The position numbers and the translations under genes were made by a program. Below the pieces are notes generated by a model, which was given only the letters and a program-made list of their open reading frames with translations, was not told the DNA's origin and searched no databases. Positions 26,795 to 35,798 of a stretch of 64,000 nucleotides of DNA are shown here, piece after piece. Position 1 is the stretch's first letter. Every line of letters starts with the position of its first letter. This stretch comes from Streptomyces sp. CB02056 (lineage in GTDB: Bacteria; Actinomycetota; Actinomycetes; Streptomycetales; Streptomycetaceae), in assembly GCF_001905545.1 (NCBI RefSeq), contig NZ_LIPD01000004.1, positions 660,610 to 724,609 of the forward strand, written 5' to 3'.

Positions 26795-27193
26795 CTGTGG
26801 GGGCCTCCGGGGCCGTTGAGGGTGGGGGTGGCCGCGCTGCGTGGGGCGCACGGGCCTTGCTGTGTGACATGTAAAATGGCACAACGGCGAACACGGAGGG
26901 AAGCCCCGGGAACGGATTGCCGGTCTACGAGACCGAAACGTTGCCGGAGGGGCGCCGGTGCGGCGGAGTGACGGGCCGCCGGGGTGGCGGGGCGTACGGG
27001 CCGGGCAGGTCGGCCGGGTCGGGCGGGCGGGGCGAGTCGGCTGGGCCGGACGGGTGGTCAGCGGCGGTCATTGTGCCCGACGGGACGTGCGGGAATAAGC
27101 AGGAGCCCATGCTTCGTTCTTGCAACTGATACGCAATAGTGTTGTCCCGGCACGATCACCACCGTTCAACCCGCCGAAAGGGGCCGTGTCCTG
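26795..27193. other. Divergent collagenase/sodF intergenic region
   Basis: About 400 bp. An AT-rich patch (ATGTAAAATGGCAC, about 26869-26882) likely belongs to the collagenase promoter, the centre is GC-rich and featureless, and the right end carries the sodF control site. Short frames here are not convincing. Confidence 0.5.
27120..27136 (+). promoter_or_regulatory. Nur-box-like operator of sodF
   Basis: TTGCAA-CTGAT-ACGCAA fits the known Streptomyces Nur box (tTGCaa-N5-ttGCAA), which lets the nickel-bound Fur-family regulator Nur repress iron SOD when nickel is present. It lies 57 bp before the sodF start. The match is by eye. Confidence 0.65.
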
Positions 27194-27796
27194 ATGGGCA
27201 CCTACACGCTTCCCGACCTGCCGTACGACTACTCCGCGCTGGAGCGGGCGATGTCGGCCGAGATCCTGGAGCTGCACCACTCCAAGCACCACGCCGCGTA
27301 CGTCAAGGGCGCCAACGACACCCTGGACCAGCTGGCCGAGGCCCGCGACAAGGAGCAGTTCGGCGGCCTGGTCGGCCTGCAGAAGACCTTCGCGTTCCAC
27401 CTGTCGGGCCACGTGCTGCACTCGCTGTTCTGGCAGAACCTCTCGCCCGAGGGCGGCGACCGCCCCGAGGGCGAGCTGGCCGACGCCATCACCGAGCACT
27501 TCGGCAGCTTCGACGCCTTCAAGAAGCAGCTCACCACCGCCACCACCGGCGTGCAGGGCTCCGGCTGGGGCATCCTGTCCTGGGAGCCGCTCGGCCAGCG
27601 CCTGATCGTCGAGCAGGTCTACGACCACCACGGCAACGTCGGCCAGGGCACCACCCCGCTGCTGGCCTTCGACGCCTGGGAGCACGCCTACTACCTGCAG
27701 TACCGCAACGTCCGCCCGGACTACGTCACCCGCCTGTGGGACGTCGTCAACTGGCAGGACGTCTCGGACCGCTTCGCGGCCGTCAAGAGCGCCTGA
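27194..27796 (+). CDS. sodF: Iron (Fe/Mn-type) superoxide dismutase
   Basis: A 200-residue cytosolic SOD converting superoxide to peroxide and oxygen. Metal ligands are His in [13 protein letters not shown], His in [13 protein letters not shown], and the Asp and His of [25 protein letters not shown] is the signature strand. Length is complete and no signal peptide is seen. GAAAGG site before ATG. The Nur-type box upstream supports the streptomycete sodF identity (Fe-dependent, repressed by nickel) and predicts a nickel SOD elsewhere in the genome. Not linked to katG in an operon. Confidence 0.95.
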   Translation: MGTYTLPDLPYDYSALERAMSAEILELHHSKHHAAYVKGANDTLDQLAEARDKEQFGGLVGLQKTFAFHLSGHVLHSLFWQNLSPEGGDRPEGELADAITEHFGSFDAFKKQLTTATTGVQGSGWGILSWEPLGQRLIVEQVYDHHGNVGQGTTPLLAFDAWEHAYYLQYRNVRPDYVTRLWDVVNWQDVSDRFAAVKSA

Positions 27797-27811
27797 CCCG
27801 GTTCGGGTGAC

Positions 27812-27849
27812 GGAGGGCCCCGGACCGGTCGGGCGGTCCGGGGCCCTCC
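27812..27849 (+). terminator. Terminator after sodF
   Basis: A perfect 15-bp stem (GGAGGGCCCCGGACC at 27812-27826 with 27835-27849) and 8-nt loop, 16 bp after the sodF stop. Confidence 0.85.
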
Positions 27850-28062
27850 CCTTGCGCCCCAAGGGGCGTCCCGCGCGGGCGGGTTGACGCCGGGCGCGGC
27901 CGACGCCCCGGCGGACCGGTGATTGCACCGTTCCGCTCGCTCGATTCAACCCGGCGTTCGCCCGCGGGCCGCATACGGTCCGTATGCTCGGGCCACTGTC
28001 GGTGACCGGCGGTCGACGGCCGCCCGGCCCGTCCGCTCGTGTCCTGAGCGAAAGGCCGTGCG

Positions 28063-29091
28063 ATGGCCCCGCGTCTCTCCCTCGTCGTCCCGATCTACAA
28101 CGTCGAGCGCTACCTCGGGGAGTGCCTGGACTCGATCGCGGCCCAGACGTTCGAGGACTTCGAGTGCGTCCTGGTCGACGACGGCTCGACCGACGACGGC
28201 CCCGTCATCGCCGAGGAGTACACCGAGCGGGACGGGCGCTTCCGACTGGTCCGGCAGCGGAACCAGGGCCTCGGCGCCGCCCGCAACACCGGCTGGCGCC
28301 ACCTCACCCCCGGCACCGAGTACCTGGCCTTCGTCGACAGCGACGACATCGTGCCGCCGCACGCCTACCAGCTGATGATCAGCACCCTCGACGGGACCGG
28401 CTCCGACTTCGCCGCCGGCAACGCCCTGCGGCTGCGCACCTCCGGCCTCAGCCCCTCGCACGCCCACCGCCGCCCGTTCCACGAGACCCGGCTGCGCACC
28501 CACATCGGCGAGACCCCCGCCCTCGTCACCGACCGCACCGCCTGGAACAAGGTCTACCGGCGCTCCTTCTTCGACGGCGCCGGCCTGACGTACCCCGAGG
28601 GCATCCTGTACGAGGACGCCCCGGTCAGCGTGCCCCACCACTTCCTCGCCGCACGCGTCGACGTGCTCGCCGACCCGGTCTACCACTGGCGGGTGCGCGA
28701 GGACGGCGACCTCTCCATCACCCAGAAGAAGACCGACCCGCGCGGTGTCGTCGACCGGGTCCGCTCGATGGAACTCGTCCGCGAATGGCTGCTCGCCCGC
28801 CCCGAACCCGCCTTCGCCGAGCACCTGCGCGCCTACGACCGCAACTGCCTGGTCGAGGAGATCCCGATGTTCTTCTGGACCGTCCCGGACGGCGACCGCG
28901 CCTACCGCGCCGCCTACCAGCAGCACGTCGCCCGGCTCCTCCAGGCCATCGGCCCCGAGGCCCAGGCCGGCCTCAGCCCCCAGCTCCGCCTCAAGTACCG
29001 GCTCACCCAGGCCGACTCCATGCCCGCCTTCGTCGCCGTCCAACGCGCCCACCGCCTCGCCCGCCGCACCCGCCAGGCCCTCCGCCGCTGA
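28063..29091 (+). CDS. Family 2 glycosyltransferase
   Basis: A 342-residue GT-A enzyme. The N-terminal Rossmann-like part has LVVPIYNVERYLGECLDSIA, the nucleotide-sugar loop LVDDGSTDDGP, and the metal-binding AFVDSDDIV. The acceptor region contains AWNKVYRRSFF and YEDAPVSVPHHF, the pattern of the GT2 domains found fused to CDP-glycerol glycerophosphotransferases; here the GT2 domain stands alone. It probably adds a sugar to a wall polymer or exopolysaccharide. A single gene, convergent with the MocR regulator. Confidence 0.85.
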   Translation: MAPRLSLVVPIYNVERYLGECLDSIAAQTFEDFECVLVDDGSTDDGPVIAEEYTERDGRFRLVRQRNQGLGAARNTGWRHLTPGTEYLAFVDSDDIVPPHAYQLMISTLDGTGSDFAAGNALRLRTSGLSPSHAHRRPFHETRLRTHIGETPALVTDRTAWNKVYRRSFFDGAGLTYPEGILYEDAPVSVPHHFLAARVDVLADPVYHWRVREDGDLSITQKKTDPRGVVDRVRSMELVREWLLARPEPAFAEHLRAYDRNCLVEEIPMFFWTVPDGDRAYRAAYQQHVARLLQAIGPEAQAGLSPQLRLKYRLTQADSMPAFVAVQRAHRLARRTRQALRR

Positions 29092-29132
29092 GCCGGGGGG
29101 CGCGGGGCGGACGGTTCCGCGGGTACGGCTGC

Positions 29133-30617
29133 TCAGCGGACCGGGCCGGCGCGGTCGGCGCTGTGCAGGAGGACGGGCAGGGCGGCGGCCAACCGGTCGT
29201 ACTGGTCGTGCGGGTCACGCTGGTCCTGCCGGGCGGCGAACGGCAGCCGCAGGCGGCTGCGGAAGCCGTCGACGGCGGAGAAGGCGGGCCCGGGCACCAC
29301 CAGGACCCCGGCCCGGCGGGCCAGTTGGGCGGTGGCCTCGGCGTCGGTGCCGGGGAGCTCGACCCACAGCGCGGAGCCGCCGGCCGGCCGCTCCCAACGC
29401 CAGTGCGGCGCCTGCGCGGTGAGCAGCCGCTCGGCCGCGGCGAGGCGCTCGCGCAGCTGCGCGCGGCGCCGGGCCCGCGCCTCCGGCAGCCCCTGGAGCA
29501 GTCGCACCGCGAGCAGCTGCTCCACCACCGGACAGGAGAGGTCGACGGACTTGCGGAGCTCGGCCAGGCGGTGGATGACCGGGCGGGAGGCGCGGATCCA
29601 GCCCAGCCGCAGGCCGCCCCAGTAGAGCTTGGAGAGGGTGCCGATGGTCGCGGTCGTGCCGTCCGGCAGCTGTGCGGCGAGCGGGGGCGGCGCGCCGTCC
29701 TCGGACAGGGACAGCTCCGCGTACGCGTTGTCCTCGACGGTGTACAGGCCGCGCTCGGCCAGGACGGCGGCCCAGGCCCGTCGGGTCGGCCCGCTCATGG
29801 CGCGCCCGGTCGGGTTGTGCACGGCCGGCTGGAGGTACACCAGGCGCGGGCGGATCCGGCCGGTCAGCCGGGCCAGGGCGGCGGGCCCGTCGTCGTGCAC
29901 GTCGGTGGCGCGGGCCGCGCCGGAGCGGGAGCCGTACGCGGGCAGCGGCACCAGGCGTGCGCCCCGGGCGCGCAGCGCCTCCAGGGCGCCCCGGTAGGTC
30001 GGGTCCTCGACGACCACGGTGTCGCCCGGCTCGACCAGCCCCTGGGTGATCAGCCAGAGCGCCTGCTGGGACCCGGCCGTGACCAGGATCTGGTCCGGCG
30101 AGGTCGGCAGGCCGGCCGCGCGGTACTGCTCGGCCAGCAGCTCGCGCAGCCGCGGCAGCCCGTACGGGAGGTAGCCGTCACCGGCGAGTGCGGCGGCGAG
30201 GTCCCGGCCGGACAGCGAGTCGAGGGCGTCCGCCACGGCGGGCAGGCCCTCCAGCGCCCCGCTGGAGAGGTCGACGACGCCGTCCCGGGTGCCGAAACTG
30301 GCGAGCCGCCCCTCGCCGACGGGCTCGCCGACCGCCCCCGAGGCGCGCAGCCGCGAGCCGCTGCCGTGCCGGCTCTCCAACCGCCCCTCCGCCTCCAGCA
30401 GCCCGTACGCGGAGGTGACGGTGGAGCGGCTGACCCCGAGGGCCGAGGCCAGCGCCCGCTGCGAGGGCAGCGCGGTGCCGGGGGCCACGTCACCGCGCTC
30501 GGCCAGTTCGCGCAGCGCGTCCGCGAGCAGCCGCGGCAGGGCCCCCGGACCGTCGGCGGCCCAGCCGGTGAGCAGGCGCGACAGGCGGGTGGCGGGGATC
30601 CGGTCCATGCCGTCCAT
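29133..30617 (-). CDS. MocR/GabR-type regulator (GntR plus aminotransferase)
   Basis: A 494-residue PLP-dependent regulator. The N-terminal GntR winged helix (LPSQRALASALGVSRSTVTS) joins a fold-type I aminotransferase domain with PLP-phosphate and aldimine motifs, including the Lys in TIGTLSKLYWGGLRLGW and Asp/Tyr in VYLQPAVHNPTGRAM and VVEDPTYRGALE. Start at ATG 30617; ATG 30608 also possible. It is divergent from the Tm-1-like/PEP-hydrolase-like pair and probably regulates that pair. Confidence 0.9.
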   Translation of the reverse strand: MDGMDRIPATRLSRLLTGWAADGPGALPRLLADALRELAERGDVAPGTALPSQRALASALGVSRSTVTSAYGLLEAEGRLESRHGSGSRLRASGAVGEPVGEGRLASFGTRDGVVDLSSGALEGLPAVADALDSLSGRDLAAALAGDGYLPYGLPRLRELLAEQYRAAGLPTSPDQILVTAGSQQALWLITQGLVEPGDTVVVEDPTYRGALEALRARGARLVPLPAYGSRSGAARATDVHDDGPAALARLTGRIRPRLVYLQPAVHNPTGRAMSGPTRRAWAAVLAERGLYTVEDNAYAELSLSEDGAPPPLAAQLPDGTTATIGTLSKLYWGGLRLGWIRASRPVIHRLAELRKSVDLSCPVVEQLLAVRLLQGLPEARARRRAQLRERLAAAERLLTAQAPHWRWERPAGGSALWVELPGTDAEATAQLARRAGVLVVPGPAFSAVDGFRSRLRLPFAARQDQRDPHDQYDRLAAALPVLLHSADRAGPVR

Positions 30618-30753
30618 GATGCCCCGGTGGCCCCGGCCGCCGTCCGGCCCGGTGACCGGGGCCGACGGCAGGCCACTTGCCCGCAAGTGGTCTTTGCCGC
30701 CGTCCCGGCCCCGCCGGATGATCGGGGCACCGTCCGTTCAAAGGAGCAGGGAC

Positions 30754-31989
30754 ATGGCGACCGTCGTACTGGTCGGGACACTGGACACCAAGGGCGCGGA
30801 GTACGCGTGGCTCGCCGAGCGGCTGCGGGAGGACGGCTGCGAGGTGGTCATGGTCGACGCCGGCGTGCTGCCGCCGCCCCCCGGCACGCCCGCCGCCGAC
30901 CTCGGCCCGGAGGAGGTCGCCCGGGCCGCCGGGCACGACCTGGCGGCGCTGCGCTCCGCGGGCGACCGCGGGGCGGCCGTGACGGCGATGGCTCAGGGCG
31001 CAGAGCGGCTGGTCGGCGAGCTGTACCGGTCGGGCCGGCTGCACGCCGTCCTGGCGGTGGCGGGCAGCGGCGGGTCGTCCATCGCGGCCCGCGCGATGCA
31101 GGCGCTGCCGGTCGGCGTGCCCAAGCTGCTGGTGTCCACCATGGCGGGCGGGGACGTGGCACCGTACGTGGGCAGCAGCGACGTCACCCTGATGTACAGC
31201 GTGGTGGACGTCGCGGGCATCAACTCGGTGTCCTCGCTGATCCTCGGGAACGCGGCGGCGGCCGCCGCGGGCATGGCCGTCCGGCACGAGCGGGTGCTGG
31301 CCGCCCCGCGTCCGCACGGCCGCCCGCTGGTCGGCGCCAGCATGTTCGGCGTGACCACGCCCGCGGTCGACGCCGCCCGCGAGCGCCTGGACGAACTCGG
31401 CTACGAGGTCCTGGTGTTCCACGCCACCGGGGCCGGCGGCCGGGCGCTGGAGAAGCTGGCCGCGGGCGGCTTCCTGGCCGGCGTCCTGGACCTGACCACC
31501 ACCGAACTCGCGGACGAACTGGTCGGCGGCGTGCTCAGCGCCGGGCCCGACCGGCTGACCGCGGCCGGACGGGCCGGCATCCCCCAGGTGGTCGCGCCGG
31601 GCGCGCTGGACATGGTCAACTTCGGCCCCCGGGAAACCGTCCCGGAGCGCTTCGCCGAGCGCCGGCTGCTGGTCCACAACCCCACCGTGACCCTGATGCG
31701 CACCACCGCCGAGGAGATGTCCGCCGTCGGCGCCGACCTCGGGCACAAGCTCAACGCGGCGCGCGGCCCGGTGACGGTGCTCTGGCCGCTCGGCGGGGTG
31801 TCCGCCGTGGACGCGCCGGGCGGGCCGTTCCACGACCCGGCCGCCGACCGGGCCGGCCTGGCGGCGCTGCGCTCGGCGCTGGCCGGCGGCCCGGTCGAAC
31901 TGCGCGAGCTGGACGCCCACCTGAACGATCCGGCCTTCGCCGTCGCGGCCGCCGACCGGCTGCACCAGCTGATCACCGCGCACGCCTGA
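30754..31989 (+). CDS. Tm-1-like ATP-binding protein (UPF0261)
   Basis: A 411-residue cytosolic protein. It starts [20 protein letters not shown] and has [38 protein letters not shown] and [18 protein letters not shown], all hallmarks of the UPF0261/Tm-1-like family (Tm-1 of tomato binds ATP and viral replicase). Its bacterial function is unknown. ATG with AAGGAG 7 nt upstream. It is followed after 52 bp by a PEP-hydrolase-like TIM barrel, the usual pairing of these two families. Confidence 0.9.
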   Translation: MATVVLVGTLDTKGAEYAWLAERLREDGCEVVMVDAGVLPPPPGTPAADLGPEEVARAAGHDLAALRSAGDRGAAVTAMAQGAERLVGELYRSGRLHAVLAVAGSGGSSIAARAMQALPVGVPKLLVSTMAGGDVAPYVGSSDVTLMYSVVDVAGINSVSSLILGNAAAAAAGMAVRHERVLAAPRPHGRPLVGASMFGVTTPAVDAARERLDELGYEVLVFHATGAGGRALEKLAAGGFLAGVLDLTTTELADELVGGVLSAGPDRLTAAGRAGIPQVVAPGALDMVNFGPRETVPERFAERRLLVHNPTVTLMRTTAEEMSAVGADLGHKLNAARGPVTVLWPLGGVSAVDAPGGPFHDPAADRAGLAALRSALAGGPVELRELDAHLNDPAFAVAAADRLHQLITAHA

Positions 31990-32041
31990 CCGTTGCCGTT
32001 ACCCCCCACCGAACGACACCCACCGAACGAGGAGCCCACCC

Positions 32042-32866
32042 GTGAACCGCACCGAAGCCCTGGCCCGCCTGACCGCGCAGATCACCGCCGGGAAGCCGGT
32101 CATCGGAGCCGGCGCCGGCACCGGCCTGTCCGCCAAGTGCGCGGAGGCCGGCGGCGTCGACCTGCTGATCATCTACAACTCGGGCCGCTACCGGATGGCC
32201 GGCCGCGGCTCGCTGGCGGGCCTGATGCCGTACGGCGACGCCAACGCCATCGTGCTGGAGATGGCGGGGGAGGTCCTGCCGGTGGTCCGCGAGGTGCCGG
32301 TGCTCGCCGGGGTGTGCGGCACCGACCCGTTCCGGATCATGGGCAACTTCCTGGACCAGCTGAAGGCCGTCGGCTTCACCGGGGTGCAGAACTTCCCCAC
32401 GGTCGGACTGATCGACGGCACGTTCCGGGCGAACCTGGAGGAGACCGGGATGGGCTTCGGCCTGGAGGTCGACATGATCCGCCAGGCCCACGAGCGCGAA
32501 CTGCTCACCGCCCCCTACGTGTTCGACCCGGAGCAGGCCGCTGACATGGCCCGGGCCGGCGCCGACGTGCTCGTCCCGCACGTCGGGCTCACCACCAAGG
32601 GCTCCATCGGCGCGGCCACCGCGCTTACCCTCGACCAGGCGGCGGCCGCCGTACAGGAGATGCACGACGCCGCGAAGCGGGTCAACCCGGAGATCATCGT
32701 GCTCTGCCACGGCGGCCCGATCGCCGAACCCGAGGACGCCCGCTACGTGCTGGAGCACACCACCGGGATCGCCGGGTTCTTCGGCGCCTCCTCGATGGAA
32801 CGGCTGCCCACCGAACGCGCCATCACGGAGCAGGCCCGCGCGTTCAAGTCCCTGCCGCTCGGCTGA
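32042..32866 (+). CDS. PEP-hydrolase-family TIM-barrel protein
   Basis: A 274-residue protein of the phosphoenolpyruvate-hydrolase-like (PF09370-type) family. Diagnostic stretches: [77 protein letters not shown] and [20 protein letters not shown]. The fold is that of the PEP-mutase/isocitrate-lyase-like barrels; the substrate is not known. GTG start with GAGGAG upstream. Forms an operon with the Tm-1-like gene; the two may act on one catabolite sensed by the MocR regulator. Confidence 0.88.
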   Translation: MNRTEALARLTAQITAGKPVIGAGAGTGLSAKCAEAGGVDLLIIYNSGRYRMAGRGSLAGLMPYGDANAIVLEMAGEVLPVVREVPVLAGVCGTDPFRIMGNFLDQLKAVGFTGVQNFPTVGLIDGTFRANLEETGMGFGLEVDMIRQAHERELLTAPYVFDPEQAADMARAGADVLVPHVGLTTKGSIGAATALTLDQAAAAVQEMHDAAKRVNPEIIVLCHGGPIAEPEDARYVLEHTTGIAGFFGASSMERLPTERAITEQARAFKSLPLG

Positions 32867-33105
32867 GACCGACGGGCGGTGGCCGGACGGCGGCGTACCC
32901 GGGAACGGGAGCGCCGCCGTCCCGCCCTCCCGGCGGCGGGAGATCCCGGCGACAGGAAATCCCGGCGCCGGCGCGGTCCGCGTCCCGACGGACGACCGGT
33001 CGGTCGAGGACCTCGCCCAGGACGTCCTCCGGGCCGCCGCCTGGTAGCGGCGGAGCCCCGCAAAACGGTTGGCAGGCTGCCGCCCGCCCCGGTGAGAATG
33101 GGCGG

Positions 33106-33921
33106 ATGATCGCCGCCGCGCCCCAGGGCCCCGTCCAGCCGCCACCCGTCGTCACCGAGCTCGCGGCCGGACGGCCGGTACGGGCCGTCTGGGAGAACGA
33201 ACTCGGCGGACTGACCTTCCAGCTCGGCCACGGCGACACCCGGCAGTTCGTGAAGTGGACGCCGGCCGGCACCGGCACCGGCACCGGCATCGACCTCGCG
33301 GCGGAGGCGGTCCGCCTGCGCTGGGCCGCGAGGTTCGCCGTGGTGCCACCGGTCATCGGCGAGGGCGCCGACGAAACCGGATCCTGGCTCGTCACCCAGG
33401 GCCTGCCCGGCCGGTCGGCCGTGGACGAGCACTGGAAGCGCGACCCCGCCACCGCCGTCCGCGCCATCGGCGCCGGCCTGCGCGCGCTCCACGACGCACT
33501 GCCCGTCGCGGACTGCCCCTTCGACTGGTCCGCCGAAACACGCCTGACGAACGCCCGGGCCAAGGCGGAAGCGGGCCGCACCGACCCGGCCGACTGGCCG
33601 GAGGAACTGCGCCACCACGGCACCGTCGAACGCGCCCTGGCCACCCTCGCCGACATCCCCCCGATCGACCACCTCGTCGTCTGCCACGGCGACGCCTGCG
33701 CCCCCAACACCCTGATCGGCGACGACGGCACCCACACCGGCCACGTCGACCTCGGCACCCTCGGCCTCGCCGACCGCTGGGCCGACCTCGCCATCGCCAC
33801 CTGGAGCACCCAGTGGAACTACGGCCCCGGCTGGGAGCAGCCGCTGCTCGACGCCTACGGCATCGCCCCGGACCCGGAGCGGACCGCCTACTACCGGCTG
33901 CTCTGGGAACTGACGGACTGA
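33106..33921 (+). CDS. Aminoglycoside phosphotransferase-like kinase
   Basis: A 271-residue APH(3')-like enzyme. The catalytic loop VCHGDACAPNTLIGDDG carries the HGDxxxPN motif and the metal-binding Asp is in THTGHVDLGTLGLADRW, followed by DLAIATWST, a pattern close to true 3'-aminoglycoside kinases. The nucleotide-binding Lys is in RQFVKWTPAG. Length is normal. It may confer aminoglycoside resistance or phosphorylate another hydroxylated metabolite; many such chromosomal homologues have unknown substrates. A stand-alone gene. Confidence 0.85.
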   Translation: MIAAAPQGPVQPPPVVTELAAGRPVRAVWENELGGLTFQLGHGDTRQFVKWTPAGTGTGTGIDLAAEAVRLRWAARFAVVPPVIGEGADETGSWLVTQGLPGRSAVDEHWKRDPATAVRAIGAGLRALHDALPVADCPFDWSAETRLTNARAKAEAGRTDPADWPEELRHHGTVERALATLADIPPIDHLVVCHGDACAPNTLIGDDGTHTGHVDLGTLGLADRWADLAIATWSTQWNYGPGWEQPLLDAYGIAPDPERTAYYRLLWELTD

Positions 33922-34154
33922 GCCCCGAGACCGCCGGGCGGCAACAGCTGCGGCTTTCGAACAACCGGGGCCTGCCGAGATCCCCTACCGCATCCGCGCA
34001 TGAGCGATAGGTGGTGGCCGTCCTCTCGGAGTGGCCGGACATGGTCGAGTCCCGGCTCACTGCCGTCCAGGCGGACGCGCTCAAGGGGCACCAACTGCTC
34101 CGGACCCCAGAGCCGAGGGGGCGCGCAGGGGTGTGCCCGGGAGCGGGCGCGGTC

Positions 34155-35321
34155 CTACCGCAAGGGCCACCCGTTCGCCGGGTCGTCGAGCCAGGCGGTG
34201 TGCCCCTCGGGCGTGACGGTCAAGCCGAACCGGTCCGGCCCGGGGCGGTCGTTGTCGAGCCACCAGCGGTGAGCGGCCTCGACCTCCTCCCAGAGCCGGC
34301 GCCGGCCGTGCTGCCACACCGTGTAGCGCTCGGTGTTCTCGCGGCCGTCCCAGTCGACGGCCGCCCAGGAGCCGCCGTCGGTCGTTGCCACCCAGAGGCG
34401 GGTCACCACGCCTTCGACCTCGGGGCCGTGGTGCCAGGCGTACCAGAGGTCGCCGAGGCGGTGGCCGAGGGCGAACTGGGTCTCGAAGGCGGAATCCGCG
34501 ACAGCCCACGGGTCGAGGGCGGTCGTGGACTCGGTGGGCACGTGCTCGTCCAGGGCGACGTCCCGGAAGAGCCGGAGGTCGAGGCGCTGGGTACGCATCA
34601 GCATGAAGGCGCTGTCAGGGGTGTAACGGCCGCTGGCGGTCCCGTCGTCGCCGACGGTGAGGCGGAGCAGGCCGCCGTGACTCCAGTCGTCGCACCACGG
34701 GGTGAGGATGACTCCGCCAGGCCGACTCTGGCGGATCCAAGCGTACAGAACCCGCCGTACCGAGCACGTGGCCACCACACGGTCGAATGGCGCTTGGACG
34801 CCCCAGCCGAGACCTCCGTCACCCCGGACCACGGTGGGGGCGTAGCCGGTGGCCTTGAGGTTGGAACGAGCGAGTTCGGCGAGGACGGGATCGATCTCGA
34901 TCGTGGTCACGTTGGCGTCACCCAGCCGGTGGGACAGGAGAGCTGCGTTGAACCCGGTGCCCGTGCCGATTTCGAGGATCCTCATCCCCGGTTCGACGTC
35001 CAGGAGTTCGAGCATCCGGAAGACGATCGACGGGGCGGAAGCCGAGGAGGACGGAAGGGCGTCGGACGGGTCCTTCACCTCCTGCCCGTCGTTGATCTGC
35101 GTCACGACCGGCTCGTCCGCGTAGGCGGCGGCCAACCACCGGTCGGGCTCGCGTCCACGGTCGCACGGTGTGAGGGAGCCGCCGTCGGGCCCCAGCCAAA
35201 TGCGGTCAGGGAGAAAACGGTGGCGCGGGGTCGCTTCGGCCGCCTTGCGCGACTCCGGGGCCACGTCGTGGCCGAGCTGGCGGGAAACAGCCTGCAGCAG
35301 ACTCTTCTGGCTGGTGGTCAC
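34155..35321 (-). CDS. PIMT-like SAM methyltransferase
   Basis: A 388-residue protein. Residues about 75-230 form a class I methyltransferase of the protein-L-isoaspartate type: motif I ILEIGTGTGFNAALLSHRLG, motif II VTTIEIDPVLAELA, then YAPTVVRGDGGLGW and DRVVATCSVRRV. A 160-residue C-terminal extension (WYAWHHGPEVEGVV, WVATTDGGSWAAVDWD) is typical of the peptide-associated PIMT relatives seen in streptomycete RiPP loci. The GTG start overlaps the stop of a 56-aa gene (GTGA), so they are translationally coupled. No ATP-grasp or lanthipeptide gene is adjacent. The substrate may be one of the two small upstream peptides. Confidence 0.85.
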   Translation of the reverse strand: MTTSQKSLLQAVSRQLGHDVAPESRKAAEATPRHRFLPDRIWLGPDGGSLTPCDRGREPDRWLAAAYADEPVVTQINDGQEVKDPSDALPSSSASAPSIVFRMLELLDVEPGMRILEIGTGTGFNAALLSHRLGDANVTTIEIDPVLAELARSNLKATGYAPTVVRGDGGLGWGVQAPFDRVVATCSVRRVLYAWIRQSRPGGVILTPWCDDWSHGGLLRLTVGDDGTASGRYTPDSAFMLMRTQRLDLRLFRDVALDEHVPTESTTALDPWAVADSAFETQFALGHRLGDLWYAWHHGPEVEGVVTRLWVATTDGGSWAAVDWDGRENTERYTVWQHGRRRLWEEVEAAHRWWLDNDRPGPDRFGLTVTPEGHTAWLDDPANGWPLR

Positions 35322-35488
35322 TTCTTGTCGTTGTCCTTGCCGTGCTTGCTGGTGGACTTTCCCGCCTGGTGATCCTGGTTCTGCGGGGTCGTGTTGAAGT
35401 CCTTCTTGCCGGAGTGCTTGCCCTGACCGCCGTCGTTGGCGCCGCTGCCGCCGCCGGAGCTTCCGCCCTTGCCGAGGCCCCATCCCAT
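35318..35488 (-). CDS. 56-residue Gly/Lys-rich peptide gene
   Basis: An ATG with AGGAG 6 nt upstream starts a 56-residue hydrophilic peptide: MGWGLGKGGSSGGG, then GANDGGQGKHSGKKDFNTT, and a tail rich in Lys, His, Asp and Asn (KHGKDNDKK). It has no signal peptide or hydrophobic segment. Its stop codon overlaps the methyltransferase start. Asn-Asp/Asp-Gly pairs fit a PIMT-type partner, so it could be the substrate or a RiPP precursor; it may also be only a coupling leader frame. Confidence 0.6.
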   Translation of the reverse strand: MGWGLGKGGSSGGGSGANDGGQGKHSGKKDFNTTPQNQDHQAGKSTSKHGKDNDKK

Positions 35489-35497
35489 GGGAATCTC

Positions 35498-35614
35498 CTA
35501 CCTGGTCGTGGTGGTCGTCGTGGAGTCGCGGCCGGTCGGCCCGCTCACCGGCATGTCCGGCCCGGGGCCGGGAGGCGCCGGTGGCCTCGGGGGTTTGGGC
35601 TGTGGGGTGGTCAT
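35498..35614 (-). CDS. 38-residue Pro-rich peptide gene
   Basis: ATG at 35614 with AGGAG 7 nt upstream. The 38-residue product opens TTPQPKPPRPPAPPGPGPD, continues MPVSGPTGRD and ends in a run of six Thr and an Arg. The stop (TAG) forms part of the ribosome site of the next small gene, 9 nt away. It is the first gene of a three-gene unit with the methyltransferase. No family recognised; low complexity leaves some doubt that it is a functional peptide. Confidence 0.5.
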   Translation of the reverse strand: MTTPQPKPPRPPAPPGPGPDMPVSGPTGRDSTTTTTTR

Positions 35615-35798
35615 GTGTCCGCTCCTGTCGTTCGCCGCGTCCGCGTGTCATGGCCGTTCTGGGACTGCCGAGTTCGATCCGGTTCGCCCTCGTCCGCACT
35701 GTCGGCCGCGCATCCAGAATCGCGTCACCGAACGCAGTCGGCGATATCCAGACGGTAATCTCACGGTGGAATGGATCGATTGACGAGGGGTTCGCCTC

